DNA of 64,000 nt, taken from Mycobacterium bourgelatii (GTDB taxonomy: Bacteria > Actinomycetota > Actinomycetes > Mycobacteriales > Mycobacteriaceae). The notes beneath the pieces are model-generated. The model had not been told where the DNA came from. It was given only the letters and a program-made list of their open reading frames with translations, and searched no databases. The position numbers and the translations under genes were made by a program. Numbering within the stretch: position 1 is the stretch's first letter; each line of letters opens with the position of its first letter. Location of the stretch: contig NZ_BLKZ01000002.1 of assembly GCF_010723575.1 (NCBI RefSeq), positions 186,001 through 250,000 of the forward strand, written 5' to 3'. Shown piece after piece: positions 32,582-41,884 of this stretch.

Positions 32582-34041
32582 GAGCGTGTCAAGTTTTCTG
32601 TGTAAGTCGCCTGTTTGGTTTTCTTGTTAGTCGTCGAGTTAATAGGTACCGCTCGATGCGGTCTGGGTAGACCAGCGAGAGTTGTTCGAGTGCCTTCTTC
32701 CAGTTGGTGACCACCTGTCCTTCCACGAGACGTCCGGGCGCTGTTCGGCAACGTTTCTGGGCGTATTTTTTGGCCCGTTCGGCGGCGCGTTTGTCCTCGA
32801 TGTTGCAGATGGCCAGCCAGAGGAGTTTGACCACGGCGGCATCGTTGGGGAACTGGCCTCGGGTCTTGATGACCTTGCGCAACTGGTAGTTCAGCGATTC
32901 GATCGCGTTCGTCGTGTAAATGACCCGGCGCAACTCGGGCGCAAACGCCAGGAAGGGGGTGAACTGCTCCCACGAACGATCGAAAACCCTGGTCACCGTC
33001 GGATTTTTCTTGCCTAACTCCGACGTGGTGAACGCATCGAGTTCGGCACGGGCAGCCTCAGCATCCGCCGCGGTGTAGACCGGTTTGAGGGCTGCGGCCA
33101 CGGCTTTGCGGTCGCTGTAGGACACGAACCGCAGCGCGTTGCGCAGCAGATGCACCACACAGGTCTGCACGGCGGCCTGCGACCAGGTGGCCGCGATCGC
33201 CTCGGGAAAGCCGGTCAGCCCGTCGCAGCACACGATCAGCACGTCGCGAACGCCGCGATTGGCCAGATCGGCACACACTGAGGCCCAAAACGCCGCTCCT
33301 TCGTTCTGCTGGACCCAGATGCCCAGCACGTGCTTGATCCCGGCCATATCGACGCCTACGGCGATATGAGCGGCCTTGTTGCGGGTGTGGCCGCCGTCTT
33401 TGACCTTGACCACGATCGCGTCGAGGTAGACCACCGGGTAAATCGGGTCCAGCGGCCGACGCTGCCAGGCCAGGACCTCCTCGGAGATCTCATCGACGAT
33501 CTTGGAGATCGTCTCGTGCGAAACATCGGTTCCGATCGTCGAGGCAAGATGAAATTGAATGTCGCGCAACGTCATTCCACCGGCGTACAGCGAGATGATC
33601 ATGTCATCGAGCCGCCGAGACGGCGGGCGCCCTTGGGCACCAGCCGTGGAGTGAACGAGCCGTCGCGATCGCGCGGCACCTCCAACGGGACGGGGCGGCC
33701 TCGGTCTGCACCGTCTTCGGTGAGGTGCCATTGCGGGCATTGGGCAGCGCACGCCCCGCCGGGTCGCCCTTCTCATAACCCAGATGATCAGTCAGCTCAG
33801 CAGCCAGCCCACGCTCCAAGGCGAGCTTGATCAACCCTGGCAACAAACCACCCTCACCGGTCAACGCAACCTCGCCGGAATCGACCTGAGCCAGCAAATC
33901 GTCCACCACGCCCGACGCCCGAAGCGCCTCGGCCATCTCCACCGTGGACTCCACCTCACCTAGCGCCAAATCTTCGTCCTTGCCCGTCGCCATGTCCTGA
34001 GATCCTTCCGTCAGGACTTACACAGACGATCTGACACCCCC
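32582..34041 (-). mobile_element. IS256-family insertion sequence
   Basis: The element is 1460 bp with 27-bp imperfect terminal inverted repeats at 32582-32608 and 34015-34041, both ending CTGTGTAAGTC inward. It is flanked by an exact 8-bp target duplication GACGAGCG (32574-32581 and 34042-34049), the expected length for this family. The transposase is on the minus strand and frameshifted. It sits inside the SDR gene. Confidence 0.9.
32589..33993 (-). pseudogene. IS256-family transposase, frameshifted
   Basis: The N-terminal frame from 33993 begins MATGKDEDLALGEVEST and runs through HLGYEKGDPAG. The main frame (to 32589) contains the DDE residues: Asp in VVYLDAIVV, Asp in IVCCDGLTGFPEAI, and Glu in YTTNAIESLN. 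Between about 33600 and 33710 the coding text (PRDRDGSFTPRLVPKG-like) lies in the third frame. At least two indels therefore separate the halves, and no full-length transposase can be made without frameshifting. The C-terminus is Arg/Thr-rich. Confidence 0.85.
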
Positions 34042-34130
34042 GACGAGCGAGCAGCATTGTCGCCCGGACGTTGTCGTCAACCTCCTCTAGCGCGCTGTCG
34101 AGGCTGCCATCCAGGTGGCCGTCGGGCGGT

Positions 34131-35372
34131 TGAGGTGAGCCCGTCGTAGTGGTCCAGTCGTTGTGGGACTCTGATGCCCGAGTGTTCGGGCAGGAAGAAT
34201 CGACGACGACATGGCAACGAACAAGCGCCGGCGGCACACGCCGGATCAGATCATCCGCAAGCTCGCCGAGGGCAACAAGCTCCTTGGAACCGGGCAGCAA
34301 CTCAGCGAAGTGTGTCGCCACCTCGAGATCACCGAGTCGACCTGGCATCGCTGGGTCGCCCAGTACGGCGGGATGAAGGCCAGCGACGCCAAACGCCTCA
34401 AGGAACTTGAGGCCGAGAACGCCAGGCTCAAGAAGCTGGTCGCCAACCAGGCCCTTGACATCGACATGCTCAAGGAGATCTCGTCGGAAACTTCTGACCC
34501 CGAACCGCAAGCGCAGCGCCGCGGCGATGCTGCGCGAGCGGTTCGGGGTCTCCGAACGGGCGTGCGCGGTGGTCGGCATCCACCGTTCCACCATGCGTCT
34601 ACAACCACCACCGATCAGCGATGAGGAGGCCCAATTGCGGGCCTGGCTACGCGCGTTCTCCACCCAGCGGCCCCGCTGGATGGCGCCGTGCTGCGATCGC
34701 GGCACGGCGAGCTGGCTGGAAGGTCAACAACAAGCGCATCCGCCGCCTGTGGCGCGAGGAAGGCCTGCGGGTTCCGCAGCGCCGCAGGAAGAAACGCTTG
34801 ACCGGCATCGGTGCGCAGGTCGGGGCGATGTGCCCGATCCGCCCGAATGCGATCTGGGCGATGGACTTTCAGTTCGACACCACCGCCGACGGACGAACGT
34901 TGAAGATGCTCAACGTAATCGATGAGTTCACCCGCGAAGCCCTGGCGATCGAAGTCGACCGGGCCATCAACGCCGACGGCGTGGTCGACGTCCTTGACCG
35001 TCTGGCCCTGATGCATGGGGCACCGGCCTACGTGCGGTTCGACAACGGACCCGAGTTCATCGCCCATGCTGTCAACGACTGGTGCCGCTTCAACGGCACC
35101 GGCTCGCTATTCATCGATCCCGGATCCCCCTGGCAGAACGCCTGGATCGAGTCATTCAACGGCCGACTGCGCGACGAGCTACTCAACTCCTGGCGCTTCG
35201 ACTCCCTGCAAGAAGCCCAAATCATCATCGAAGATTGGAGAATCGACTACAACGCCAACCGGCCTCACTCCGCCCACAATGGGCTCACCCCAGCCGAGTT
35301 CGCCCTACAGTGGACCACGACCCACCAACCGCAAGCCGCATAGCGACTGGACCATCAAACGGGTCCCCCTCA
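34131..35372 (+). mobile_element. IS3-family insertion sequence, copy 1 (IS407-like)
   Basis: This 1242-bp element has related ends: TGAGGTGAGCCCG on the left, TGAGGGGGACCCG on the right, both followed by TGGTCCAGTCG. A 4-bp target duplication CGGT flanks it (34127-34130, 35373-35376). A 4-bp duplication and an orfA ending in the GNF type fit the IS407 group. It interrupts the SDR gene. Copy 2 at 43179-44425 is nearly identical but inverted. Confidence 0.9.
34211..35343 (+). pseudogene. IS3-family orfA/orfB transposase, copy 1
   Basis: OrfA (start 34211) has the HTH/leucine-zipper pattern: HTPDQIIRKLAEG, LKELEAENARLKKLVANQ. One base is missing near 34488 compared with copy 2, so the normal end (SSGNF) is lost. 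OrfB has the integrase core: Asp in WAMDFQFDTT, Asp in VRFDNGPEFIA, and Glu in NAWIESFNGRLRDE, intact to the stop at 35343. A frameshift near 34676 (RPRW to GWRRAA), shared with copy 2, separates it from its N-terminus. Confidence 0.87.
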
Positions 35373-35645
35373 CGGTGGCATGCTCAGCGCGGCCGCTACC
35401 ACCGGCTTGCCCACCGCTATTGCACGCCGGTACAGCAGATAAGCGTCGTCCACACAATGCATGTCGGCATTCACCGGCTCTACCTCGGTACCGAGAACGC
35501 TGAGTGCGGCAGCCGCAGTATCGATTTCCTCGTCGCTATCGGCAACGATCAAGTCGTAGCCACGCTTTGTGAATTGCTTGGCCAAAGCGAAACCCACGCC
35601 GCAACTCGCGCCGGTGGATACAGCTACACCGTTAATCCCAGCCAA

Positions 35646-36021
35646 TGGTCGCTCCTTACTTCCCGGATCGCCGCCCGACGGCGACCCGCGGCGCAGACCT
35701 ACCCGCCGCGGGGGCCCTGAAAACCGATGGCTGCGGCGAATCAGCAAAGTCTTCGCATATTGGATGGCGCACCCGCTACCGGACAAATTCACCGATGCGG
35801 TTGCATACGTTGGGACCGGGTATCCGGGATTTACATGCAACCGGTTGATGGGCGGGCCGGTGGCGTCGACGCCTGATCGCGCCCTTGCACGAGGAGAAAC
35901 CCAGAACTAGTGCGTCGACCTGGTGACAGCGTCGGTTCCGGCATGCTCTCGTGTCGCTACATCGTGGCGGCCGAGGAATCCACGACCGCTCTTTTCGCGC
36001 CCAGCGTCCGATTTGCCGCCA
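35646..36021 (+). other. Intergenic region between split SDR and STAS-HATPase gene
   Basis: This is 376 bp without a gene I can support. It carries the SDR's AAGGAG ribosome site (minus strand, about 35652-35657) and the SigF-like promoter at 35799-35823. Short plus-strand frames follow the promoter; one of 46 codons starts at GTG 35910 and ends about 36050. None resembles a known protein. Confidence 0.4.
35799..35823 (+). promoter_or_regulatory. SigF-type promoter, GGTT-N15-GGGTAT
   Basis: GGTT (35799-35802), a 15-bp spacer and GGGTAT (35818-35823) match the SigF consensus on the plus strand. The first long gene downstream is the STAS-HATPase gene, about 200 bp away. Confidence 0.55.
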
Positions 36022-36810
36022 ATGTTTCACCAGGCAGCGATGGCTGAGCTCACGCCCACCCCCGCAATTCTGGTTGACATCCGTCGCCAACAGGACGCGA
36101 CGATCTTGACGACCCAAGGCGTACTGGACAATTCGACGTACGTGAAACTGCGCGACGTCGTCATCAAGGTCGCTTTGGACGAACCCCGCGCGGTAATCAT
36201 TGACGTCAACTCACTTGCGGTGCCGACCAATGCCGCGTGGTCGGTGTTCACCAGCGCGCGTTGGCACGTCAGCGTCTGGCCTGATGTGCCGATTCTGCTC
36301 GCATGTGGGGACCCGCGGACTCGACGCGCAATCGCCAGCCGTGGTGTCACCCGATTTGTTCCAGTACACCCGACGTGTGCGTCGGCACTTAAGGCGGTCG
36401 AAGGCCTTTCGCTCACCGGCCGGCACCGGACATGCGCTGAACTTCCGGCAACACAGAGCGCGCTTCGGATGGCGCGCGAGCTAGTTTCCGACTGGCTCAT
36501 CGCGTGGGACCGGCGCGAACTCATTCCGGCCGCCCAGACGGTGGCGACGGTCTTCATCCAGAACGCGCTCGCCCACACCGTGAGCGAACCGGTTTTCATT
36601 CTCGAACATCACCGAGACAACGTGACCGTCGCAGTCGAGGATCACAGCCGCCAACCGGCGATCCGGCGCGAACATCCCGGCCGCGGGGTCGACCTGCTCT
36701 CGGGTCTGGCGATCGTTTCGTCCCTGTCCCGCGTGTGGCGCAGCATACCCACGCCGACGGGCAAGACCGTCTGGGCGCTGGTGAGTCTCGAAAATGCACA
36801 CGCAACCTGA
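36022..36810 (+). CDS. STAS domain fused to a HATPase (anti-sigma-kinase-like) domain
   Basis: This protein of about 262 residues combines two SigF-pathway modules. Residues about 15-120 form a STAS fold (ILTTQGVLDNSTYVKLRD, AVIIDVNSLAVPTNAAWSVF). Residues about 135-255 form a GHKL ATPase with N-box ATVFIQNALAHT, a D-x-S/G region and GRGVDLLSGLAIV. In the STAS part the usual phosphorylated Ser/Thr lies in a Thr-Asn-Ala-Ala context. Antagonist and anti-sigma kinase normally are separate proteins; fused forms occur in actinobacteria. ATG 36022 or 36040 may be the start. A SigF-like site lies upstream. Confidence 0.75.
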   Translation: MFHQAAMAELTPTPAILVDIRRQQDATILTTQGVLDNSTYVKLRDVVIKVALDEPRAVIIDVNSLAVPTNAAWSVFTSARWHVSVWPDVPILLACGDPRTRRAIASRGVTRFVPVHPTCASALKAVEGLSLTGRHRTCAELPATQSALRMARELVSDWLIAWDRRELIPAAQTVATVFIQNALAHTVSEPVFILEHHRDNVTVAVEDHSRQPAIRREHPGRGVDLLSGLAIVSSLSRVWRSIPTPTGKTVWALVSLENAHAT

Positions 36811-36870
36811 CGTAGGAACCGCCGCTGCACGAACCTCAACGATGTCCACAAAACGCACCGCCCGGTGCGC

Positions 36871-36896
36871 GTTTATCCAGAAAAGAACAGGGGTAA
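36871..36896 (+). promoter_or_regulatory. SigF-type promoter, GTTT-N16-GGGTAA
   Basis: GTTT (36871-36874), 16 bp, GGGTAA (36891-36896): a one-base variant of the SigF -10 consensus on the plus strand. It lies 43 bp upstream of the glycosyltransferase start and after the STAS-HATPase gene's stop. Confidence 0.55.
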
Positions 36897-36938
36897 CCAT
36901 AAATTTTCCCAGGTATTCGACTTGCGTCAGGAGTAACC

Positions 36939-38135
36939 CTGAAGATCGCGATAGTTAGTGGCGACGACATTGCCGCGGATTGCGGCGATGTCCATGGCAA
37001 CGATGGACAGCAGTTGAGCGCCGCCTTGGCCTCGCTCGGACACGATGTCACTGCCTACGAGCGACGAGGCGATCACAACCGGAAGAGCGCCGCTGCAGCC
37101 GGCCATCGAACTGTCTCAACGCCTGTTGGTCCCCGTGAACGCGGCGAACCTCGAGAACTGTTGCCCTACGTCGGCGAATGGGCGGACGAACTTGCGCAGC
37201 GCTGGTCGTCCAAGCCGCCCGACGTCGTTAATGCACACGGCTGGTTGGGCGGGCTTGCCGCTCAACTTGCGGCCAGGCGCCCGGGTCTGCCGACGGTTCA
37301 GAGCTTCTACGGAGTCAGCGCGTCACCGACGTCGGTAGAGGACACCGAACGCGCACGGCTAGAGCCGGTGTTGGCGCGCAATGCGACATGGGTCACGGGC
37401 GGTAGCGGTGACGACGTAGACGGGTTAGCGAAAATGCGCCGCAGTCGGGCAAAGTTATCTATCTTGTCGACCGGCGTGGATGTCGAACGCTTCGCCCCCG
37501 TAGGCCCGGAGCTTCCCCCGGTTGACCTCCATCGTATTCTCTGTTTGGCGCCAAACCCCGACCCCTGCAACGGATTTGATCGCGTAATTCGGTTGATGCC
37601 TAGACTTTCTGACGCAGAATTGGTGATCGTGGAAACCGGTCCTACCGATCAACGCTTCGATCGGGAGCGGGCCGCTTTGCAGAAGCTGGCCGCTGATTTG
37701 GCCGTCGGCCATCGAATTCACTTCGCCGGCAACGTGACCGGCGACGACTTGCCGACCCTGGTGAGATCCGCCGACGTGGTCGTTTGCCCGCCACGACACT
37801 CACCGCGCGCCACGGCCGCGCTGCAGGCCATGGCCAGCGCAGTAGTTGTTGTCGCGGTGGATACCGGGGCCCTCACCGATACCGTAATTCACGGTGTAAC
37901 TGGCTTATTAGTGGCGCCGGACCAGCCCGGCGAGTTGGTTTCAGCCCTCAAAACAATTCTTGCGGAACGCTTTCAGCGTCAGAGCATGGGAGCTTCCGGG
38001 CGCTCCCGCGCAACGTCGCGGTTTACGTGGGACCGCATTGCGCTTGACGCAACGAACATCTACCAGCAGGCGATTGCGGCGCAGTCGCCGGGCACGACGA
38101 GAGCAAGGGGTGAGCACTGTGTCACCGTCCGCTAG
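36939..38135 (+). CDS. Family-4 glycosyltransferase (GT-B)
   Basis: This protein of about 398 residues has a GT-B fold: N-terminal KIAIVSGDDIA, a C-terminal nucleotide-sugar domain with LSTGVDVERFAP, RILCLAPNP, IHFAGNVTGDDLPTL and a late EX7E-like region replaced by SPRATAALQAMASAVVVVAVDTGAL. The frame reads continuously from CTG 36939, placed five bases after AGGAG. No ATG or GTG fits before TTG 37014, which would delete the first beta strand. A rare CTG start is therefore likely. A SigF-like promoter sits just upstream. It overlaps the AraC gene by 26 bp. Confidence 0.8.
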   Translation: MKIAIVSGDDIAADCGDVHGNDGQQLSAALASLGHDVTAYERRGDHNRKSAAAAGHRTVSTPVGPRERGEPRELLPYVGEWADELAQRWSSKPPDVVNAHGWLGGLAAQLAARRPGLPTVQSFYGVSASPTSVEDTERARLEPVLARNATWVTGGSGDDVDGLAKMRRSRAKLSILSTGVDVERFAPVGPELPPVDLHRILCLAPNPDPCNGFDRVIRLMPRLSDAELVIVETGPTDQRFDRERAALQKLAADLAVGHRIHFAGNVTGDDLPTLVRSADVVVCPPRHSPRATAALQAMASAVVVVAVDTGALTDTVIHGVTGLLVAPDQPGELVSALKTILAERFQRQSMGASGRSRATSRFTWDRIALDATNIYQQAIAAQSPGTTRARGEHCVTVR

Positions 38136-39156
38136 GACCAGCGCAAAACGCGCTAGTGAAGTAAATGGAGCTGTACACGAGGGCGGACAACCCGGCCTCG
38201 GCCTGGCCGAAATGCGTGGCCTTCCGGCAATTCGCCACCGCCAGTTTCACACCATCGATCCCGACACCGCGCAGCGATTCTTCGCCAACGCATACACGCC
38301 GAGTTGGCAGATCAGCGGGCTGGCGAAAGGCGACGCGGTCACGCATCGTCGCTGCGAAGCGGGGCTGCTCACCGTCGACGACGTGCGTATCGAGGGTCGG
38401 ATGACTTGCGAGGTGGAAACCGACGACGCCATCGTTGCGATCCGGCCTCGCGGGGGCTCATTGGTGGTCGGCGAAAAGCCAGTCACCGACGTGGTGCTGG
38501 TCGCGTCGAACATGCCGGGCCTGCTGGAGGTGCGAAACGCCCGCTTCCAGGTGGTGAGCGCCTCGGTGAAGTTGCTGCGCAAAGTGGCCGCGCAGAACAA
38601 CACGCCGCTGCCCCAGCAGATCCAATTCCTCAGCCCGCAGCCGCGCTCGGGCGCCTCCGTGCACACCTTGAACGATGCTTTGGACTACGTGAGCAACGCA
38701 TACTCCGCCGCCGACACGGCAAACCGTCCACTGGTCGTCGCGGCCGCGGCCCAGCTGTTGACCGCCGCGCTTCTCGACACATTCCCGTCGAATCTGACCA
38801 ACGTCCCGCAAGAACACAATGGCAAGGGGCCAGTTCCGCCAGCCTTCAAGGAAGCGATGGCGTTCATCCAGCGGCATGCGGGTCACGGCATCGGCGTCAA
38901 CGACATCGCCGCGGCGGTGAACCTGACGCCCCGCGCGGTGCAGTACTTGTTCCGGCAACAACTCGAGACCACGCCCACGGAGTACCTGCGCCGAGTGCGC
39001 CTGCAGCGGGCGCACCACGACCTGGTCCGTGGCGACCAAGCCTCCACCACCGTCACCGAAATCGCGCAGCGCTGGGGCTTTGCCCACACCGGCCGGTTCG
39101 CGGTTTTGTATCGCCAAACCTACGGCCAGAGTCCGCACACCACTCTCACCGAGTAG
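38110..39156 (+). CDS. AraC-family transcriptional regulator
   Basis: This protein of about 348 residues has an N-terminal sensory half, including TIDPDTAQRFFANAY and EVETDDAIVAIRPRGG. The C-terminal AraC DNA-binding domain (about 245-340) has two HTH motifs: GVNDIAAAVNLTPRAVQYLFRQ and VTEIAQRWGFAHTGRFAVLYRQTYGQSP. The N-terminal part resembles the AraC-binding-like (AraC_binding_2) regulators frequent in mycobacteria. GTG 38110 overlaps the glycosyltransferase stop; GTG 38119 is an alternative. Targets are unknown. Confidence 0.83.
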   Translation: MSTVSPSARTSAKRASEVNGAVHEGGQPGLGLAEMRGLPAIRHRQFHTIDPDTAQRFFANAYTPSWQISGLAKGDAVTHRRCEAGLLTVDDVRIEGRMTCEVETDDAIVAIRPRGGSLVVGEKPVTDVVLVASNMPGLLEVRNARFQVVSASVKLLRKVAAQNNTPLPQQIQFLSPQPRSGASVHTLNDALDYVSNAYSAADTANRPLVVAAAAQLLTAALLDTFPSNLTNVPQEHNGKGPVPPAFKEAMAFIQRHAGHGIGVNDIAAAVNLTPRAVQYLFRQQLETTPTEYLRRVRLQRAHHDLVRGDQASTTVTEIAQRWGFAHTGRFAVLYRQTYGQSPHTTLTE

Positions 39157-39159
39157 GGG

Positions 39160-39843
39160 TCATTCGAAGTCCGGCGGCGGGGTGCCCCCGCTGGTCTCAG
39201 CGACCAGGCGCTCGGCTACCACCCGCAGCTTGGTGTTCGAGTCCTGTGAGATCCGCGTCAACAGCTGAAAGGCGATGTCGGCGCCTACCCCGTACCGCCC
39301 CATCATGATGCCTAGGGCTTGGTTGATGACAGCCTTACGAGCGGTGATCTCCTGCACCGCCTCGGTTGTTCGCGCCTGCACGTCGGCTTGGTATTGCTGA
39401 GTCTCGTCAACGTAGAAGCCCGCAATGCCTGCGGGGACGCCGTCTTTGTCGACAATCCTGTCCCCCACCATGACGACCACGTGCACGCAACCGGACGTGT
39501 CGATGATGCGGTGCCGGCTACTGAACGCGGTGCCGTGGCGGCGGACCTCCTTGATCAGGTCGAGCACGCTTGGCATGTCGTCGGGATGCTTGTGGGAAAG
39601 CAGCAGCGCGGTGGTCGGCGTGACAGAGCCCGGTTGATAGCCGTGCATCTTGGCGACTTCGTCAGACCATTCCCAGCGGTCTATGCGAGATAGGTAGCGG
39701 AATCGACCCGCCGGCGACCAGCGGTGCTTTTTCCGCATCGAGTCGGCAGGCACACGCACAATGTATTCGCCTGTCCCCGAAACCGTGTCGTGTCCATTAA
39801 CCGATTCGGAATCTGGACAACGGTCGCGCTCGAGCGAAGGCAT
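39160..39843 (-). CDS. PAS-ANTAR RNA-binding antiterminator
   Basis: This 227-residue protein has an N-terminal PAS fold (about 40-150, containing WEWSDEVAKMHGYQPG and HPDDMPSVLDLIKEV). A C-terminal ANTAR domain (about 165-215) follows, with VINQALGIMMGRYGVGADIAFQLLTRISQ and the Ala/Gly/Arg positions that bind paired hexanucleotide hairpins. PAS-ANTAR proteins regulate transcript elongation in response to a small ligand or redox state. It started 11 bp after the original stop of the topoisomerase gene and was co-transcribed with it before the IS1634-family element inserted. Confidence 0.85.
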   Translation of the reverse strand: MPSLERDRCPDSESVNGHDTVSGTGEYIVRVPADSMRKKHRWSPAGRFRYLSRIDRWEWSDEVAKMHGYQPGSVTPTTALLLSHKHPDDMPSVLDLIKEVRRHGTAFSSRHRIIDTSGCVHVVVMVGDRIVDKDGVPAGIAGFYVDETQQYQADVQARTTEAVQEITARKAVINQALGIMMGRYGVGADIAFQLLTRISQDSNTKLRVVAERLVAETSGGTPPPDFE

Positions 39844-39921
39844 GGCTAACTCACCTACGCCGTCTTCGCCAATTGCTGTGCGCCAGATGAGCTGTCGCTC
39901 TTGGCTACTCGGCGGATTAGC

Positions 39922-41884
39922 CCGTAGTTCCCCCTGGTTTGGTGATGAGTGTGCCGTGACCTGGGGTTTTGTGTTGTCTGCATGACTACTTGTAGCCCAG
40001 GCGGTGGGTGAGGCCGAGTAGTTCGAAGGCGTGGTGTTGTAGTGCGGTGGGGGTGGTGAATTTGGTGAACGTGGGCATGTCGTCGGCGGGCTGGATGTGG
40101 CTGGCGCAGATGGTGGCTAGGTCGGCGAGCAGGCTGGTGAAGCTGTGCACCGGGGTGTCGTCGGTGGTGCGTTTGCGGGAGGCTTTGGCTAGGGCGGCAT
40201 CGGAACGTTGAGCGGGGCAACGGGTTGGTGCGTTTGGCGGCGGCTGCGGGTTTGTCGTGGTCGCGAAACAGCAGGGGGGCCAGGGCTTGTTTCATGTGCC
40301 AGCTGATGTAGTAGGACAGCATGCGTAGGAACATGTGGGCGCGGACCCGGTCGGCGAGGTGGTGGCGGATGGGTCGCACGTCAAGTTCACTGTTGAGGGT
40401 CCGGAAGAAGCGTTCGACGTCTTCGAGTCCCTTGTAGCGCAACACCACATCGTCACGGCCCAGGGCGGATTTGGGCAGGTTGGTACGCAGCACGTAGATG
40501 CCGTCGAGGGCGGCTTCGGCGGCGATGGCGTCTTCGTTGCGGGTGAAGGTGAATGAGTTGTCGGTGATGGTGATGTGGAAGTGTTTGGCCATCTTGTAGT
40601 GGTTGATCACCTTGCCTACCCGTAGCGCGATATCGTCTTTGCCGCGCAAGGGTCGGCGGGTTCGGGTGGTGGCGTCGGTAATGGCGGTGAGTTGTTTTTC
40701 GGTGGCGGCCAACAGGTCTTGGCGTTTTTGGGTGCGCTTTTGAGCTAGAGCGGGGTTGTGGCAGCAGACCAGGCGTTCGCCGGGATAGTCCGGGGAGTTG
40801 ATCTCAGCGAGGTCGTGTTCGTCGAACAAGCTCAGCTGCAGGGCGTCGGCTTGCACAAGGGCCTTGATCTGCGGGGCGCGCAGCGCGGTGATCCAGTCCA
40901 GACCGGCAGGGCGTAGTTCCTCGGTGATGCGCGCGCTGGTGATCATGCCGCGATCGCCGACAAGGGCCACCCGCGACAGTCCGAACCGGTTTTCAGCTTA
41001 TTGATTTGGGCGGTCAACGTTTTCGGGTCAGCGGTGTTGCCGTCGAACACTTCGATGGCAACCGGTATCCCGGCGGTGGTGGCCAGCAGCCCGTAGACGA
41101 TCTGCAAACGTCCTTTGACCCCGTCACGGGCGTGTCCGATCTTGCCCAGGGGGCAGGTGCGGCCCTCAAAGGCCGCCGAGGACACGTCGTAGAGCACTAG
41201 GGTGCCATCGTTCAGATGCCGGGCGGCCAGCGCGGTTTCGATGGCATCTTTGCGGGCCAGCGCCCAGTCCATCGCCGCGTACAGGTCGTCCTCATCGGCC
41301 CCACTGACCCCCAGCACCTCGCCCAGTGAGCTGGTGGCGGTCTGGGTGCGCAAACCGCGTGCGGTGGCCAGCTTGGATTCCGGGGCGATGACCTGGGCTA
41401 CCAGCATCGCGGTGACCAGGTCGCGCCGCCGCGATGGTGTCGCGTCGATGAGATCTTCGACGCCCAGGGTCCGGGCGGTGCCCAGCACTGCGGCCACGTG
41501 CCCATGGGGCAGGCTGCGGGAGACCTCAAACGACTCGGCCAGATCCCGCGTGGCCGGCAGGCCTTTGAGGGCACGCTGTAGCTTTTCCACCTTGCGCTCG
41601 GGCCAGTGTGACAAGTTGGCCAGGGTGCGTGTTTTGACTTTGCCGTTGTCGCGGTAGGACTCCCGCAACAGCACCGCTGGCGGTGACCCACGGTTGGGAA
41701 CCCGAGTCACGTACATGATTACTTTATATCAACTTATCCGCGCTATATCTACGATATGCCAAGTTAACACGCCGAGCAATGCCATGATAATACATGACTA
41801 CATTAGTACGCCCGCATGAACGCCAAACACCTGCTCACGAACAACATCGGGGATTCAGAACCCACTCAGCGGGGGGAACTACGG
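39922..41884 (-). mobile_element. IS1634-family insertion sequence
   Basis: This is 1963 bp between inverted ends CCGTAGTTCCCCC (39922-39934, and its complement at 41872-41884). It is flanked by a 6-bp duplication ATTAGC (39916-39921, 41885-41890). Length, duplication size and transposase type fit the IS1634 family. It is inserted in the 3' end of the topoisomerase IB gene. Confidence 0.88.
39986..41716 (-). pseudogene. IS1634-family transposase, frameshifted twice
   Basis: The N-terminal part (from 41716) begins MYVTRVPNRGSPPAV and includes LYDVSSAAFEGRTCPL and EVFDGNTADPKT. After a frame change near 40985 it continues as VGDRGMITSARI with the late Tyr/Glu region LEDVERFFRTLNSELDVRPI. A second change near 40215 shifts the last 75 codons; the natural end reads LGLTHRLGYK at 39986. 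Family transposases are about 550-580 residues. It is unlikely to be active without frameshifting. Confidence 0.85.

Larger units (their letters stand above)
32146..35645 (-). pseudogene. Short-chain dehydrogenase gene split by two insertion sequences
   Basis: Three pieces read in one frame after removal of the IS256-family (32582-34041) and IS3-family (34131-35372) elements with one copy of each target duplication. These are the N-terminus (35645-35373), a middle piece (34130-34042) and the C-terminus (32581-32146). The restored protein starts at TTG 35645 after AAGGAG. It has the Rossmann motif TGASCGVG, NVRATMLLARLLADEM across the IS256 junction, and SIVLTAS. The catalytic region reads Y-S-A-G-S, so the usual Lys of Y-x-x-x-K is absent. 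The gene cannot now make a full protein. Confidence 0.88.
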
